Of a stretch of 64,000 nucleotides of DNA, positions 48,162 through 59,104 are shown piece by piece. The notes beneath the pieces are model-generated. The model was not told the DNA's origin and ran no database searches. It worked only from the letters and a program-made list of their open reading frames with translations. The translations under genes were made by a program, and so were the position numbers. Numbering within the stretch: position 1 is the first letter of the stretch; each line of letters begins with the position of its first letter. Origin of the DNA: Lachnospiraceae bacterium (GTDB lineage: Bacteria; Bacillota; Clostridia; Lachnospirales; Lachnospiraceae); the NCBI GenBank assembly GCA_017521985.1, contig JAFXAZ010000002.1, positions 124,001 through 188,000 on the forward strand, written 5' to 3'.

Positions 48162-49025
48162 TTAGCTAATCGCCTCTGCACCGGCGATAATTTCTGTTAA
48201 TTCTTGTGTAATAGCACCCTGACGGGCTCTATTGTATAAGAGTGACAGGCTGTCAATCATTTCCTCTGCGTTACTTGTAGCAGAATCCATCGCCTGCATT
48301 CTCGCGCCATTTTCACTTGCTACGCTTTCTACCAGACCTCCGTAGATAAGGCTTGTGACATACTTTGGAATAATAAGCCCCAGTGCCTCTTCGTCCTTAG
48401 GCTCAAAATTCATCAACGCTTCCGCCGCCTCTTTTCCTTCCGCCTCAGTCTCTGTACCGGTCTCTGCCGGTAAAAGTCTTATCAGCTTAGGGTCGTGACT
48501 TACGGTATTTTTGAAGGCTGTATATGCCAGATAAATCTCTCCAACCTCGCCTGCATTGTAGGCATTCAGCACTTCCCGTGCAATAGCCATCGCATCGGAG
48601 TAGGCCGGCTCTTCCGCCAAATCTCTATATACCGCCTTGATTTGATATCCATATCTGGCCAGGGCATCGCGTCCCTTAGAGCCAATGGCATAAATATCCA
48701 AATCCTCTTTATTAAAGTCACCCTTGGTAATCAACTTAATAATATTGGAGTTGTAACCGCCTGCAAGGCCTCTGTTACCGGTAATCATAATAACTGCTTT
48801 TCTGGTACTGTCATTACCGGTAACATATGGGTGCTGTATGCTTCCTGCTTTGGCAAGCATGGAGCTGACGGTCTGGTACATACAATCAAAATATGCTTTA
48901 GAATTTTCTGCACGCTGCTTTGCTCTTTGCAGCTTTACAGTAGAAACAAGCTTCATGGCCTTGGTAATCTGCTGTGTACTTTGAATACTGCTTTTACGTC
49001 TTTTAATATCGCGCATAGAAGCCAT
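48162..49025 (-). CDS. atpG: ATP synthase F1 gamma subunit
   Basis: 287 residues with the N-terminal coiled-coil start SMRDIKRRKSSIQSTQQITK and the conserved C-terminal RARQGAITQELTEIIAGA. It is the rotor shaft inside the alpha/beta hexamer. The middle contains a glutamate/alanine-rich insert (ETGTETEAEGKEAAEA). It follows atpA by 36 bases. Confidence 0.97.
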   Translation of the reverse strand: MASMRDIKRRKSSIQSTQQITKAMKLVSTVKLQRAKQRAENSKAYFDCMYQTVSSMLAKAGSIQHPYVTGNDSTRKAVIMITGNRGLAGGYNSNIIKLITKGDFNKEDLDIYAIGSKGRDALARYGYQIKAVYRDLAEEPAYSDAMAIAREVLNAYNAGEVGEIYLAYTAFKNTVSHDPKLIRLLPAETGTETEAEGKEAAEALMNFEPKDEEALGLIIPKYVTSLIYGGLVESVASENGARMQAMDSATSNAEEMIDSLSLLYNRARQGAITQELTEIIAGAEAIS

Positions 49026-49061
49026 AATACACGTACCGCCTTTCTAAAACTAATCTACTGT

Positions 49062-50573
<1,512 letters not shown>

Positions 50574-50601
50574 TTACGCATCCTTTCTCGAAAATTTACT
50601 C

Positions 50602-51150
50602 TTAACCCAACTGTATTTTCAACAGTTGCTTTTTTAATTCGTTTAATTTAGTGGTAATACTGGAGTCTATTACACGGTCACCGATTCGGATAACCATGCC
50701 ACCGATAATGGACGCATCTACCATGTAGTGCATTTCCATTTCTTTATACTTGGTGGTCTCTAACAGACGCTGTTTTACTTTCAACTTTGTGGCTTTATCC
50801 AGCTCTATCGCCGTTGTAACAAAAGCTACACCGATATGCTTTTCTTCCTTGACTCTGTCGATAAAATAGCTAAGAATCGCATCCAGTTCTTTGGAACGGT
50901 CTTTTTCAATAATTAATACCAAAAAGCCCGTCAACTCGCCGCTTACACGGCCTTTAAATACTTCCTCTGCTACTTTTATTTTATCTTCTCTCGGAATCTT
51001 AGGATGATTTAAAAGCTTGCCAAAGTCGGTGTTTTCACGTAAAATATCGCGCACCACCTTGGCTTCTTCGAAAAGCACCTCTAACTTCTGTTCCTCTACC
51101 GCAAGCTCAAATAATGCCTCCCCATAGGTTTTAGAAATCAGCTTAGCCAT
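50602..51150 (-). CDS. atpH: ATP synthase F1 delta subunit
   Basis: 182 residues, all helical N-terminal domain (KTYGEALFELAVEEQKL) and the conserved C-terminal DASIIGGMVIRIGDRVIDSS. It joins F1 to the peripheral stalk. Its start overlaps the atpF end by 13 bases, indicating translational coupling. Confidence 0.95.
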   Translation of the reverse strand: MAKLISKTYGEALFELAVEEQKLEVLFEEAKVVRDILRENTDFGKLLNHPKIPREDKIKVAEEVFKGRVSGELTGFLVLIIEKDRSKELDAILSYFIDRVKEEKHIGVAFVTTAIELDKATKLKVKQRLLETTKYKEMEMHYMVDASIIGGMVIRIGDRVIDSSITTKLNELKKQLLKIQLG

Positions 51151-51695
51151 GTGCTCTCACCCATTTCCTTTAAAGTCTCGTCGATAAGCTCGGTCTGAAT
51201 GTTTGTATTCATATTGGCTGTAACTACCTTACCTGCCAGTACAGACGCGATGTTAATCATCTCTTTCTTTACTTCATCCGCCACCTTGCTCTTCTCAAGT
51301 TCTGCTTCCACGCGGGCTCTGTCCATAATACGGCGAGCTTCTTCTTTAGCCTCTGTAATAATCTGATTTTCACTAATCAGAGCACGTTTTCTGGCATCAC
51401 TTAAGATTTCATCTGCTTCTTTTTCAATATTTGCAAGCTTCGCTTCGTACTCTGCGCGTAATGCTTTTGCGGTTTCCTCTGCACTTGCAGCCTCTGCCAA
51501 TTCCGCTGCAATCTTGGCCTGGCGCTTTTCTAACATAGCGCGTACCGGATTGAACAGGAAATAGCTCAGTGCCAGATACAAAACAAACACCGCAATCAAC
51601 GTTAGCACTGCGTCATGCAGCAACTGGAAGTCCAAATCAAACATTCTAGGCTTCATTTCTGCTGTCAAGAGTACCAAATTCGCGTATGTGTTCAT
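51138..51695 (-). CDS. atpF: ATP synthase Fo b subunit
   Basis: 185 residues: one N-terminal transmembrane helix (LTLIAVFVLYLALSYFLF) and a long charged coiled coil rich in Ala/Glu/Lys forming the peripheral stalk. The product has about 20 extra residues before the membrane helix compared with many b subunits. It follows atpE by 51 bases. Confidence 0.95.
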   Translation of the reverse strand: MNTYANLVLLTAEMKPRMFDLDFQLLHDAVLTLIAVFVLYLALSYFLFNPVRAMLEKRQAKIAAELAEAASAEETAKALRAEYEAKLANIEKEADEILSDARKRALISENQIITEAKEEARRIMDRARVEAELEKSKVADEVKKEMINIASVLAGKVVTANMNTNIQTELIDETLKEMGESTWLS

Positions 51696-51746
51696 CTTAT
51701 TACCCTGCCTCCTTTCTCATTTATAGGCTTTGAAGTTTATCGCTTC

Positions 51747-52013
<267 letters not shown>

Positions 52014-52045
52014 CTAAAATGGTATTGTGTAACATATTAAATTAT

Positions 52046-52759
52046 TTATTTATCACCTATTGCATCTGAAATGTAAGTCATGGTCAACATACAGAATACA
52101 TAGGTCTGAATTGCACCTGAGAACAAATCAAAGTATACGTGCAATGCTGCCGGCCATCCGATTGCAATCACGGACAACAGACCATACACCAAGGCCATCA
52201 TTACTGTACCGGATAATACGTTGGCAAACAGACGCAACGACAAAGAAATCGGTACCGCAATATCACCAATGATATTAATTGGTGCCCAAATTGGCCACGG
52301 GTCGCATAACCCCTTAATAACACCACTTACCTTCTGGTGCTTAAACTTGTTGAAATGAATCAACACAAATGTAATAAGACCAAGCGGTAAGGTTACTCCA
52401 TAGTCTGCCGTAGGTGGTCTAAGACCGAATAAACCGGAAATATTACATATCAAAATAAATATGAATACGGTTCCGATGTAGTTCATAAACTTATAGGCAC
52501 TTTTGCCCATACCGCCTTTTACCACACCGTCTAACAAATCCACGATAATTTCTGCTGCATTTTGAAAGCCTCCCGGCACTTCGGTTGCTTTTTTCATGAC
52601 CCGACTAATTGCAAATGCAATACCAATCAAAGCCAGAACTACAATAAGCAGACAAATATGCGTGGTTGTAATCCAAACGGTCTGTCCGAATATTTCATAA
52701 GAAAAGACCCCATGAATCATAAAGTCGATGTCAGCCGACAATAATATACCCTGTCTCAT
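52046..52759 (-). CDS. atpB: ATP synthase Fo a subunit
   Basis: 237 residues with about five or six membrane helices. The essential arginine lies in SLSLRLFANVLSG. It forms the ion half-channels next to the c ring. Only 4 bases separate it from the upstream atpI-like gene. Confidence 0.96.
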   Translation of the reverse strand: MRQGILLSADIDFMIHGVFSYEIFGQTVWITTTHICLLIVVLALIGIAFAISRVMKKATEVPGGFQNAAEIIVDLLDGVVKGGMGKSAYKFMNYIGTVFIFILICNISGLFGLRPPTADYGVTLPLGLITFVLIHFNKFKHQKVSGVIKGLCDPWPIWAPINIIGDIAVPISLSLRLFANVLSGTVMMALVYGLLSVIAIGWPAALHVYFDLFSGAIQTYVFCMLTMTYISDAIGDK

Positions 52760-52763
52760 ACAT

Positions 52764-53159
52764 TCACCTCCTTTTCCTTTTATGAATAAATGGTTGCATA
52801 TACGCTCCCGCCTTCAATCCAAATACCCCGAAAACCGCCGCAAGAGGATTTCCAATCTCGGTCACCATCACAATACCCATGATAATCACGATTACGGCGT
52901 AACGCAGCATATTGTAAGAAGTAATAGACTTCACTGCATCCTTCTCGTCCAAATCCAGTGCTCGATCCAATCCCCACCACATATGATATGCGCTCAAAAC
53001 AGCCGTCAACACACCAATCCACCAGCCTATGCTTGTGCTTGCTTTGTCATGGAAAAAACACAAAACAACCACCTGTCCAACTACACCATATATCAGTATG
53101 CCACACACAAGCTCAATCAGCGTATCACTGCGATTTGTCCCTGTTAATCCTGGAAACAT
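52764..53159 (-). CDS. ATP synthase subunit I (AtpI-like)
   Basis: 131 residues from ATG 53159 (GGAAGG, 9-base spacing), with four membrane helices. Position between the AtpZ-like gene and atpB, and size, fit the AtpI assembly/ion-supply protein of Firmicutes; sequence in this family is poorly conserved. The start overlaps the preceding gene by 35 bases. Confidence 0.75.
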   Translation of the reverse strand: MFPGLTGTNRSDTLIELVCGILIYGVVGQVVVLCFFHDKASTSIGWWIGVLTAVLSAYHMWWGLDRALDLDEKDAVKSITSYNMLRYAVIVIIMGIVMVTEIGNPLAAVFGVFGLKAGAYMQPFIHKRKRR

Positions 53160-53391
53160 AAGGGTTATCCTTCCTTGAATCATCTTCATAAATTTTGCGG
53201 GCCAAGATATATATATTACGAAAACCCGCCAATGCCCCCACAAAAAAGAGTACAATTATAAAAAAGCTCGTTCCAAGCCATTTGTCCAGAAAATACCCTG
53301 CAAAAGAGCACATACCTATAGGAACTACCATATTAATTCCAAACTGACTTATTGTCGTCAGCGAACGCATAACCAGCGATTGCTTCTTCAT
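53125..53391 (-). CDS. AtpZ/AtpI-family small membrane protein
   Basis: 88 residues from ATG 53391 with two membrane helices and GYFLDKWLGTSFFIIVLFFV, then GFRNIYILARKI, the typical pattern of the F0F1-ATPase subunit AtpZ family, thought to aid Mg2+ or Na+ handling and ring assembly. First gene of the atp operon, with a consensus-like promoter directly upstream. Confidence 0.82.
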   Translation of the reverse strand: MKKQSLVMRSLTTISQFGINMVVPIGMCSFAGYFLDKWLGTSFFIIVLFFVGALAGFRNIYILARKIYEDDSRKDNPYVSRINRDKSQ

Positions 53392-53431
53392 AACCTGACA
53401 CCCCACTCTTAGAATGGATATATACTTCTTT

Positions 53432-53460
53432 ATTATACTTTTTTTACCCCAAAGTGTAAA
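53432..53460 (-). promoter_or_regulatory. atp operon promoter
   Basis: On the minus strand TTTACA (53460-53455), 17 bases and TATAAT (53437-53432), 41 bases before the AtpZ-like ATG. Confidence 0.75.
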
Positions 53461-53492
53461 GTTGTATTCAGTAATTTAGAAAAATTTTAAAA

Positions 53493-53521
53493 TTGCAATT
53501 CCTTGAAGTAAAAGGTATAAT
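53493..53521 (+). promoter_or_regulatory. Promoter of the CPBP protease gene
   Basis: TTGCAA (53493-53498), 17 bases and TATAAT (53516-53521), 37 bases before ATG 53559. It diverges from the atp promoter. Confidence 0.7.
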
Positions 53522-53558
53522 ATAGATAACTTTTGAAAGTACGAAGGAACATGAAGCG

Positions 53559-54254
53559 ATGAAAAAACTATTTGAAAAGCATGAAACCTTAATATGTATG
53601 CTATTAATTATTTTATATATCGTAATCAATTCATACTGCATACAAAATTTCGGAATTACGGATTACAGAAGTACCATTATTAACACGGTCTTTTCAGGTG
53701 CTTTATTGGCTTTTATAATCAACCTTAACGGTTTATCATATTATGGCTTGACTAAAGTAAGCAATCCAAAGAAATATTTATATTTTATACCATTACTGGT
53801 TATCATTTCTGTGAATTTATGGAACGGAATTAACATCAACAATACTCCCAGCGAAATTATCTTCCACATATTAACCATGTTCAATATCGGTTTTATAGAA
53901 GAAATTATTTTTCGTGGTTTTCTTTTCAAAATGATGGAAAAAGATAATGTAAAATCTGCGATAGTAATCAGTTCCATCACTTTTGGCATTGGGCATATCG
54001 TCAATCTGTTTAATGGGGCCGATTTTATTCCAACATTAATGCAGATTGGATATGCAATATCCATCGGATATTTGTTTGTTATTATATTTCACAAAAGCAA
54101 ATCACTTATCCCATGTATCTTGGCACATGCTTTAAACAATGCGCTTTCTATATTTAATGTTGAGAATACCGTGTCATCATACATAGCACCTGTATTCTTA
54201 ATGATAGCACCGTTGTGTTACGCAATTTATATCAAGAAAGCTATAAAAGAATAA
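53559..54254 (+). CDS. CPBP-family intramembrane metalloprotease
   Basis: 231 residues with about six to eight membrane helices. The catalytic motifs are EEIIFRGF (EExxxR type), FGIGHIVN and HALNNAL, matching the Rce1/CAAX-like CPBP family. Bacterial members process or confer immunity to small peptides and bacteriocins, but many are uncharacterised. No bacteriocin gene is visible nearby. Ribosome site GAAGGA. Confidence 0.88.
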   Translation: MKKLFEKHETLICMLLIILYIVINSYCIQNFGITDYRSTIINTVFSGALLAFIINLNGLSYYGLTKVSNPKKYLYFIPLLVIISVNLWNGININNTPSEIIFHILTMFNIGFIEEIIFRGFLFKMMEKDNVKSAIVISSITFGIGHIVNLFNGADFIPTLMQIGYAISIGYLFVIIFHKSKSLIPCILAHALNNALSIFNVENTVSSYIAPVFLMIAPLCYAIYIKKAIKE

Positions 54255-54278
54255 GTTTATACTGTATGGAGATTTCAA

Positions 54279-54842
54279 ATGCAAGAAAACATGAAAACCG
54301 AAAACATCGCCATCCGTCCTGTCACCTTGGCAGATGCTGAAGAACTTTTAAAAATTTATGCTCCGTACGTGACGGAGACATCTATTACCTTTGAATACGA
54401 AGTGCCATCTCTGGAAGAATTTCGTGAGCGCATTGCACATACTTTAAAGCGCTATCCGTATCTGGCAGCACTAGATGAAGCGGGTCATATTGTAGGCTAT
54501 GCATATGCCTCTGCCTTTAAAAGCCGCGCTGCCTACGCATGGAGTGTGGAAACTTCTATATATGTTGCAAAAGACTACCGTGGACGACATGTCGGCTCCA
54601 TGCTCTACGAAGCATTAGAATGCGACTTAAAAAAGCAAAACGTAATAAATGCCTGCGCGTGCATAAGCGCCTCCCACGAGGAAAGCATTTCCTTTCACAA
54701 AAAATGCGGCTACCAATTAGTAGCCACATTCCATAAATCCGGTTACAAATCCGGCACCTGGCACGATATGATTTGGATGGAGAAATTCCTCGGTGAACAC
54801 GAGGTGCCACCGAAGGAGTTTGTGCCATATCCGGAAGTGTAG
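54279..54842 (+). CDS. GNAT N-acetyltransferase, phosphinothricin acetyltransferase-like
   Basis: 187 residues with AIRPVTLADAEELLKIYAPY at the start, the acetyl-CoA loop KDYRGRHVGSMLYEAL, and SFHKKCGY toward the end, as in the PAT/Bar and MddA-type acetyltransferases, which act on methionine sulfoximine/sulfone or phosphinothricin-like amino acids. GGAG precedes the ATG by seven bases. It follows the protease gene by 24 bases. Confidence 0.88.
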   Translation: MQENMKTENIAIRPVTLADAEELLKIYAPYVTETSITFEYEVPSLEEFRERIAHTLKRYPYLAALDEAGHIVGYAYASAFKSRAAYAWSVETSIYVAKDYRGRHVGSMLYEALECDLKKQNVINACACISASHEESISFHKKCGYQLVATFHKSGYKSGTWHDMIWMEKFLGEHEVPPKEFVPYPEV

Positions 54843-55526
54843 TCATTCCCACACCACCATAGCATGCTGTCCCATTTCCACATACCTTTCTTCCACAATC
54901 TCCTTCGCATATCCCACCTTTTCTCCGCCCGCCAGCGGGTCCATAAGGTAGTAATTTTCTTCATCATATCCGCACAGTACCATGCAATGCTCACCTGCGC
55001 GCCAGGTGTAAAGGCTTCCGTCGTCTAGATAGTATTGCATGCCATCCCTTACCGGGTTCATGCCCATGGTACACCACAGCAGTACAGGAATATTATTTAC
55101 AATATAAGTGTCTATTATGTCGGTGAGCTCCATGCCGGAAATATCTTTAAACGTAAGGTCCTCCATGCCTGGCACATGGCAGTTTTTCATATTGCCCAGC
55201 GCCTTTAAAATTACCTTTGGATAACATCCGAGGCTATTTGAACTGTATGGATCGCCGGCAAAAGCTTCTTCCGGGTCCGGACCATAAAGCGTCCCATCCA
55301 CCCGGTAAAATTTTTGACACGGCAAATGACTGTCAATAAAACTTTCCGGTGTAATTTCCACTCCCCAATGATTTAATACCATCACCGTGCTGACGGACTC
55401 GCAACCGGTTGGAATTCCATCCTGGGACAGACCATTCATTTCAATTAACATACTTTCTTTTTTCTTCGTAGCGCTGGCAGTTATTTTTAAAAGCAAAAAT
55501 AATTCAATTGCGCACACAACCTCCAA
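54843..55526 (-). CDS. C39-like cysteine peptidase, 5' end probably lost
   Basis: A papain-like C39_2 domain: catalytic Cys in IPTGCESVSTVMVL, His in GEHCMVLCGYD, Asp in YYLMDPL. A membrane helix (RILWIILFLEVVCAIELFLL) sits at the N-terminus, but no ATG/GTG precedes it in frame; the frame is open up to about 55605 inside the restriction-endonuclease gene. The TTG at 55526 is the first usable start and cuts the helix. Insertion of the restriction-modification genes has probably removed the original start. ATG at 55452 would give a soluble form. Confidence 0.7.
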   Translation of the reverse strand: MEVVCAIELFLLLKITASATKKKESMLIEMNGLSQDGIPTGCESVSTVMVLNHWGVEITPESFIDSHLPCQKFYRVDGTLYGPDPEEAFAGDPYSSNSLGCYPKVILKALGNMKNCHVPGMEDLTFKDISGMELTDIIDTYIVNNIPVLLWCTMGMNPVRDGMQYYLDDGSLYTWRAGEHCMVLCGYDEENYYLMDPLAGGEKVGYAKEIVEERYVEMGQHAMVVWE

Positions 55527-55585
55527 AAATAATATAATCCATAATATTCTTTTTGCCGTTTTATTATTCTTTTTATATAATTCTC

Positions 55586-56476
55586 CTAAATTCTCTTTGC
55601 ATATTCATATATTCTACGAAGCATATTATCATCCGCATCTTTTACTGCATTTCCTGCAGCATTCAAAAATCCTTTGTAAGTACTAAATCCTAACAAATAA
55701 ACTGCCATAGCCATAGCAATTTCTTCATCAAGCTCTCCCATCTGTCCAGCCACACGTTTTAGCTCTATTAGGACAGTATCATGTGGAACACAGACATCTT
55801 CCCCGCCTTCAAGCACTACTTTTTCAATAACTTTTGGTAACACCATGCACATCTGATAAAGAGCATCTTCCTGTCCTGTTACCAGTGCATAAAATTGGTC
55901 AAGACTTACCCTGCGTATCTTTTTATGTGAAACACTTTTGCCATCTACCGTAGTTGCCCACTTAATATTCTGTGACTTCTTCGCAATTGCCTCAACCAAA
56001 AAGCAAGCGCAGTCATCATCATCTAACAACTGGCTTTGCATTTTAATATATGTCTTACCTGCTGCTGATGAATTCATGGTATTATGCTTATTCTTCATTT
56101 CAACATAAATAGTATGTACTATATCACCATCCGGAAGCTGAATCCCTTCCGCTTTATGAAATATAACATCCCATCCACCTTCTTTACCATTATCCGGAAC
56201 ATGGCAATCTGCAATATACTGAAAGATTCCCTGATGAAAATATCCAATATCATTGTTGTTAGCCTTATCTCTCTGGCGAAAAATTTCATTACTCACAATT
56301 TCTCCCCATGTCGATTGATAAACTGTCTTATCAAAAATCATTTTTATTGGATCAATAATATTCTTGTTAAAACGGACAATATCAAAGGATTCCAACTTCT
56401 CACCGTATTTATCTATGGTCGCTTTCACATGATTTGTAAAATCTTCTTCTGTAATAAATGATAAATTCCATGCCAT
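55586..56476 (-). CDS. Type II restriction endonuclease, Eco47II/Sau96I-like
   Basis: 296 residues. The segment GWDVIFHKAEGI then IYVEMKNKHNTMNSSAAGKT matches the Eco47II family, with an Asp...Glu-x-Lys nuclease core (GWD, VEMKNK). Relatives cut GGNCC. ATG 56476 overlaps the methyltransferase TGA by one base, with GGAGGG ahead, so the two are co-translated. Its stop (55586) lies only 60 bases from the C39-like gene. Confidence 0.88.
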   Translation of the reverse strand: MAWNLSFITEEDFTNHVKATIDKYGEKLESFDIVRFNKNIIDPIKMIFDKTVYQSTWGEIVSNEIFRQRDKANNNDIGYFHQGIFQYIADCHVPDNGKEGGWDVIFHKAEGIQLPDGDIVHTIYVEMKNKHNTMNSSAAGKTYIKMQSQLLDDDDCACFLVEAIAKKSQNIKWATTVDGKSVSHKKIRRVSLDQFYALVTGQEDALYQMCMVLPKVIEKVVLEGGEDVCVPHDTVLIELKRVAGQMGELDEEIAMAMAVYLLGFSTYKGFLNAAGNAVKDADDNMLRRIYEYAKRI

Positions 56477-57486
56477 CACATACCCTCCTTATCTAGCGCC
56501 TCCTTAATACATCTCGCCACTTCATAAGCAAGATTTACCGGCACTGCATTTCCTACCTGTTTATACTGCGACATAACATTACCACAAAACTCCCACTTGT
56601 CCGGAAAGCTTTGGCATCTCGCATTTTCTCTTACATTAAACGGTCGTGCCTCGATTGGATGGCAACGCTCTGTCTGTTTTTGAGACGGAGATGTTAAAAC
56701 GGTAAGTGAAGGTTCATCTAGACTCATTCGTCTAAGAATTCCCGTTCTGCCGCCCTCCATTTCCCAACAACTCTTCATATATGCTCTTGCCAACTCCGGG
56801 TCAATGTCTCTCCAATATCCTCCGGGTGGTACCAATTCAAACAGCTTTCTTTTATTCTCACCATAAGGAACCCCTATGCTCTCCGGTACATTTTGCAGAA
56901 TATCTCTTAGCACCGGTTTATACTCATGCTTTACTGGAAATTCGAAGGAAATCTTATTTCTTAAATCTTTACGTATTCCAATTGTGATTAGACGTTCTCT
57001 CTTTTGAGCCACTCCATAATCCCATGCATTAAGTACCTGTTTTTGAATGTCATATCCGGTTCCCTCAAAAATATTAAGCATGGTCTGATATGTTTTGCCT
57101 CCATCATGAGTAAGTAATCCTCTTACATTTTCAAACAAAAACATCTTTGGCTGTAGTTTTTCCAAAAAGATGGCATAATGATAAAACAGTGTTCCCCGCG
57201 CATCTTCCAACCCTAATCTTTTACCGGCATATGAAAACGCCTGACATGGTGCCCCACCGGACAATAAATCAAGTTCTCCCTTTTTAACGTCAAAATACTC
57301 CTCCAAATCAAGTTTAGATATATTGGCAATATCATCACATATAACTCTCCATTCAGGTCGATTCTTTTCTAGTGTATCACACGCATCTCTATCAAATTCT
57401 ACTAAGCCAATGGTATGAAAGCCGGCTTTCTCTACCCCAAGTGCCAAACCACCGGCTCCTGCAAAAAGTTCAATAGTTGTATACAT
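56476..57486 (-). CDS. DNA (cytosine-5-)-methyltransferase, Sau96I-like
   Basis: 336 residues with C5-methylase motifs in order: I (ELFAGAGGLALGVEKAGF), IV with catalytic Cys (GGAPCQAFSYAGKRLG), VI (FLFENVRGLL), VIII (QKRERLITIGI), IX/X (NARCQSFPDKWEF, QVGNAVPVNLA). Paired with the endonuclease immediately downstream it forms a type II system, predicted to modify GGNCC. No controller (C) protein gene is seen. Confidence 0.95.
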   Translation of the reverse strand: MYTTIELFAGAGGLALGVEKAGFHTIGLVEFDRDACDTLEKNRPEWRVICDDIANISKLDLEEYFDVKKGELDLLSGGAPCQAFSYAGKRLGLEDARGTLFYHYAIFLEKLQPKMFLFENVRGLLTHDGGKTYQTMLNIFEGTGYDIQKQVLNAWDYGVAQKRERLITIGIRKDLRNKISFEFPVKHEYKPVLRDILQNVPESIGVPYGENKRKLFELVPPGGYWRDIDPELARAYMKSCWEMEGGRTGILRRMSLDEPSLTVLTSPSQKQTERCHPIEARPFNVRENARCQSFPDKWEFCGNVMSQYKQVGNAVPVNLAYEVARCIKEALDKEGM

Positions 57487-57510
57487 AATTCACCTCTCTT
57501 TAGTATATCC

Positions 57511-58353
57511 TCATCTCTTCCAAAGTCCAATCACACTGAACACTGCAAAAATCACCACATCCACTGCCACGATGCTGGCGCCCACAGGGGTAGAAGCCAA
57601 AATAGAAATCACCATGCCTGTTACTGTTCCCAGCACGGAAAGAAGTGCCGCGCAGATAGTTACCATGCGAAAACTCTTAAACACCCGCATAGCAGACAAT
57701 GCCGGAAAAATAATCAGCGCAGAAACCAACAAAGAACCCACCAGTTCCATAGCCAGCACAATGACCAACGCCGTAATTACTGCTATCATATAGTTATAAG
57801 CCTTGGCTTTGATACCTGTAGCCTCGGCAAAATTTTCATCAAAAGTTACCGCAAAAATTTTGTGGTAGAACAATATAAATGCCAAAATGACAAGTGCGGA
57901 CATTACAATACATACCCATACATCTGTAATCGTCAAAGTTAAAATAGAGGTCGCCCCAAACAGCGTGCTGCAAACATCCGCGGACACATTGGTGGAGCCA
58001 GAAAACTTGCTCATGATTAGGTAACCAAATGCCAGCGCACCTACACTAAGCATAGCAATGGCCGCATCGCCTTTTATCATGGCATTGTTGCTGGCACCCA
58101 AAAGTAAAATCGCCGCCAGAACCGTAATCGGCAACATCACCACCAGTTCATTGGTCACATGCAAAATCGTTGCAATGGCAAGGGCTCCAAATGCAACATG
58201 ACTAAGTCCGTCTCCAATAAAAGAAAAGCGTTTTAACACCAGTGACACCCCCAGTAAGGATGCACAAAGCGCCACCAGTACCCCTACTATCAGTGCGTAC
58301 TGCACAAATGGATAGCTTAAATAAAGACCTAACGTGGAAATTATATTATTCAT
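57511..58353 (-). CDS. Zinc/metal ABC transporter permease (ZnuB-like)
   Basis: 280 residues from ATG 58353 (AGGAGG, 9-base spacing), 8-9 membrane helices, with the ABC-3 family sequence VLKRFSFIGDGLSHVAFGA and MELVGSLLVSALIIFPALSA. It pairs with the ATPase encoded just upstream, overlapping it by 8 bases. Metal choice is inferred from the histidine-rich binding protein in the operon. Confidence 0.9.
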   Translation of the reverse strand: MNNIISTLGLYLSYPFVQYALIVGVLVALCASLLGVSLVLKRFSFIGDGLSHVAFGALAIATILHVTNELVVMLPITVLAAILLLGASNNAMIKGDAAIAMLSVGALAFGYLIMSKFSGSTNVSADVCSTLFGATSILTLTITDVWVCIVMSALVILAFILFYHKIFAVTFDENFAEATGIKAKAYNYMIAVITALVIVLAMELVGSLLVSALIIFPALSAMRVFKSFRMVTICAALLSVLGTVTGMVISILASTPVGASIVAVDVVIFAVFSVIGLWKR

Positions 58354-59086
58354 GTTCTTCTGCCTCCTTCTTTGGAGTGTGAAGTATGGCACTGGCTGCA
58401 TAAATCTGTCCCACCGGACTTTTAATATAATCATCCTTGGTGCCGAAAAACAGCGGTTTGTTGCTCAAATGCAGCACATGAGAAGCATATGGAACTGCTG
58501 CCATAATATCATGAGACACCATAATAATCGTGATGCCATGCTTCTGATTCAATTCATAAATCACTTCATACATTTCTGCCGTAGCCTTTGGATCCAACCC
58601 CGCTACCGGCTCGTCCAAAAGAAGCATTTTGCGTGTAGCACACAACGCACGTGCCAAAAGAACCCTCTGCTGCTGGCCGCCAGACAACTCACGATAGCAC
58701 TTCCTTGCAAGGGATGTAATCCCTAAAAGTTCCATATTTTCTTTTGCAATTTCTTTCTCTGCTGCAGAATAAAAAGGTCTGAAACCAATGCGGTTCAAGC
58801 ATCCAGAACGTACAATTTCCCAGACGGACGCCGGAAAATCTCTTTGAGTCAAAGTCTGTTGTGGCAAATAACCAATTTCTTTTGCAGAAAGCTTATCCCC
58901 AAACTGTATCTCACCGGAAAGGGGCTTTGTCAGTCCAAGCAATGTTTTAATCAGCGTACTCTTACCGGAGCCATTTTCACCAAGAATACACAAATAATCG
59001 CCCTGATTCACCGTAAAATTTATATCTTCTGCAACGGCATGCTTCTCATAACCAAGCACCAGATTCTTACATACAATTTGTGACAT
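58346..59086 (-). CDS. Zinc/metal ABC transporter ATP-binding protein (ZnuC-like)
   Basis: 246 residues with Walker A LGENGSGKSTLIK, Q-loop GYLPQQTL, signature LSGGQQQRVLLARAL, Walker B MLLLDEPVAGLD and H-loop VSHD. Cytosolic ATPase of the metal importer. GGAGG precedes the ATG. Confidence 0.92.
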   Translation of the reverse strand: MSQIVCKNLVLGYEKHAVAEDINFTVNQGDYLCILGENGSGKSTLIKTLLGLTKPLSGEIQFGDKLSAKEIGYLPQQTLTQRDFPASVWEIVRSGCLNRIGFRPFYSAAEKEIAKENMELLGITSLARKCYRELSGGQQQRVLLARALCATRKMLLLDEPVAGLDPKATAEMYEVIYELNQKHGITIIMVSHDIMAAVPYASHVLHLSNKPLFFGTKDDYIKSPVGQIYAASAILHTPKKEAEEHE

Positions 59087-59104
59087 GCGCCCTCCTTTCC
59101 AAGC

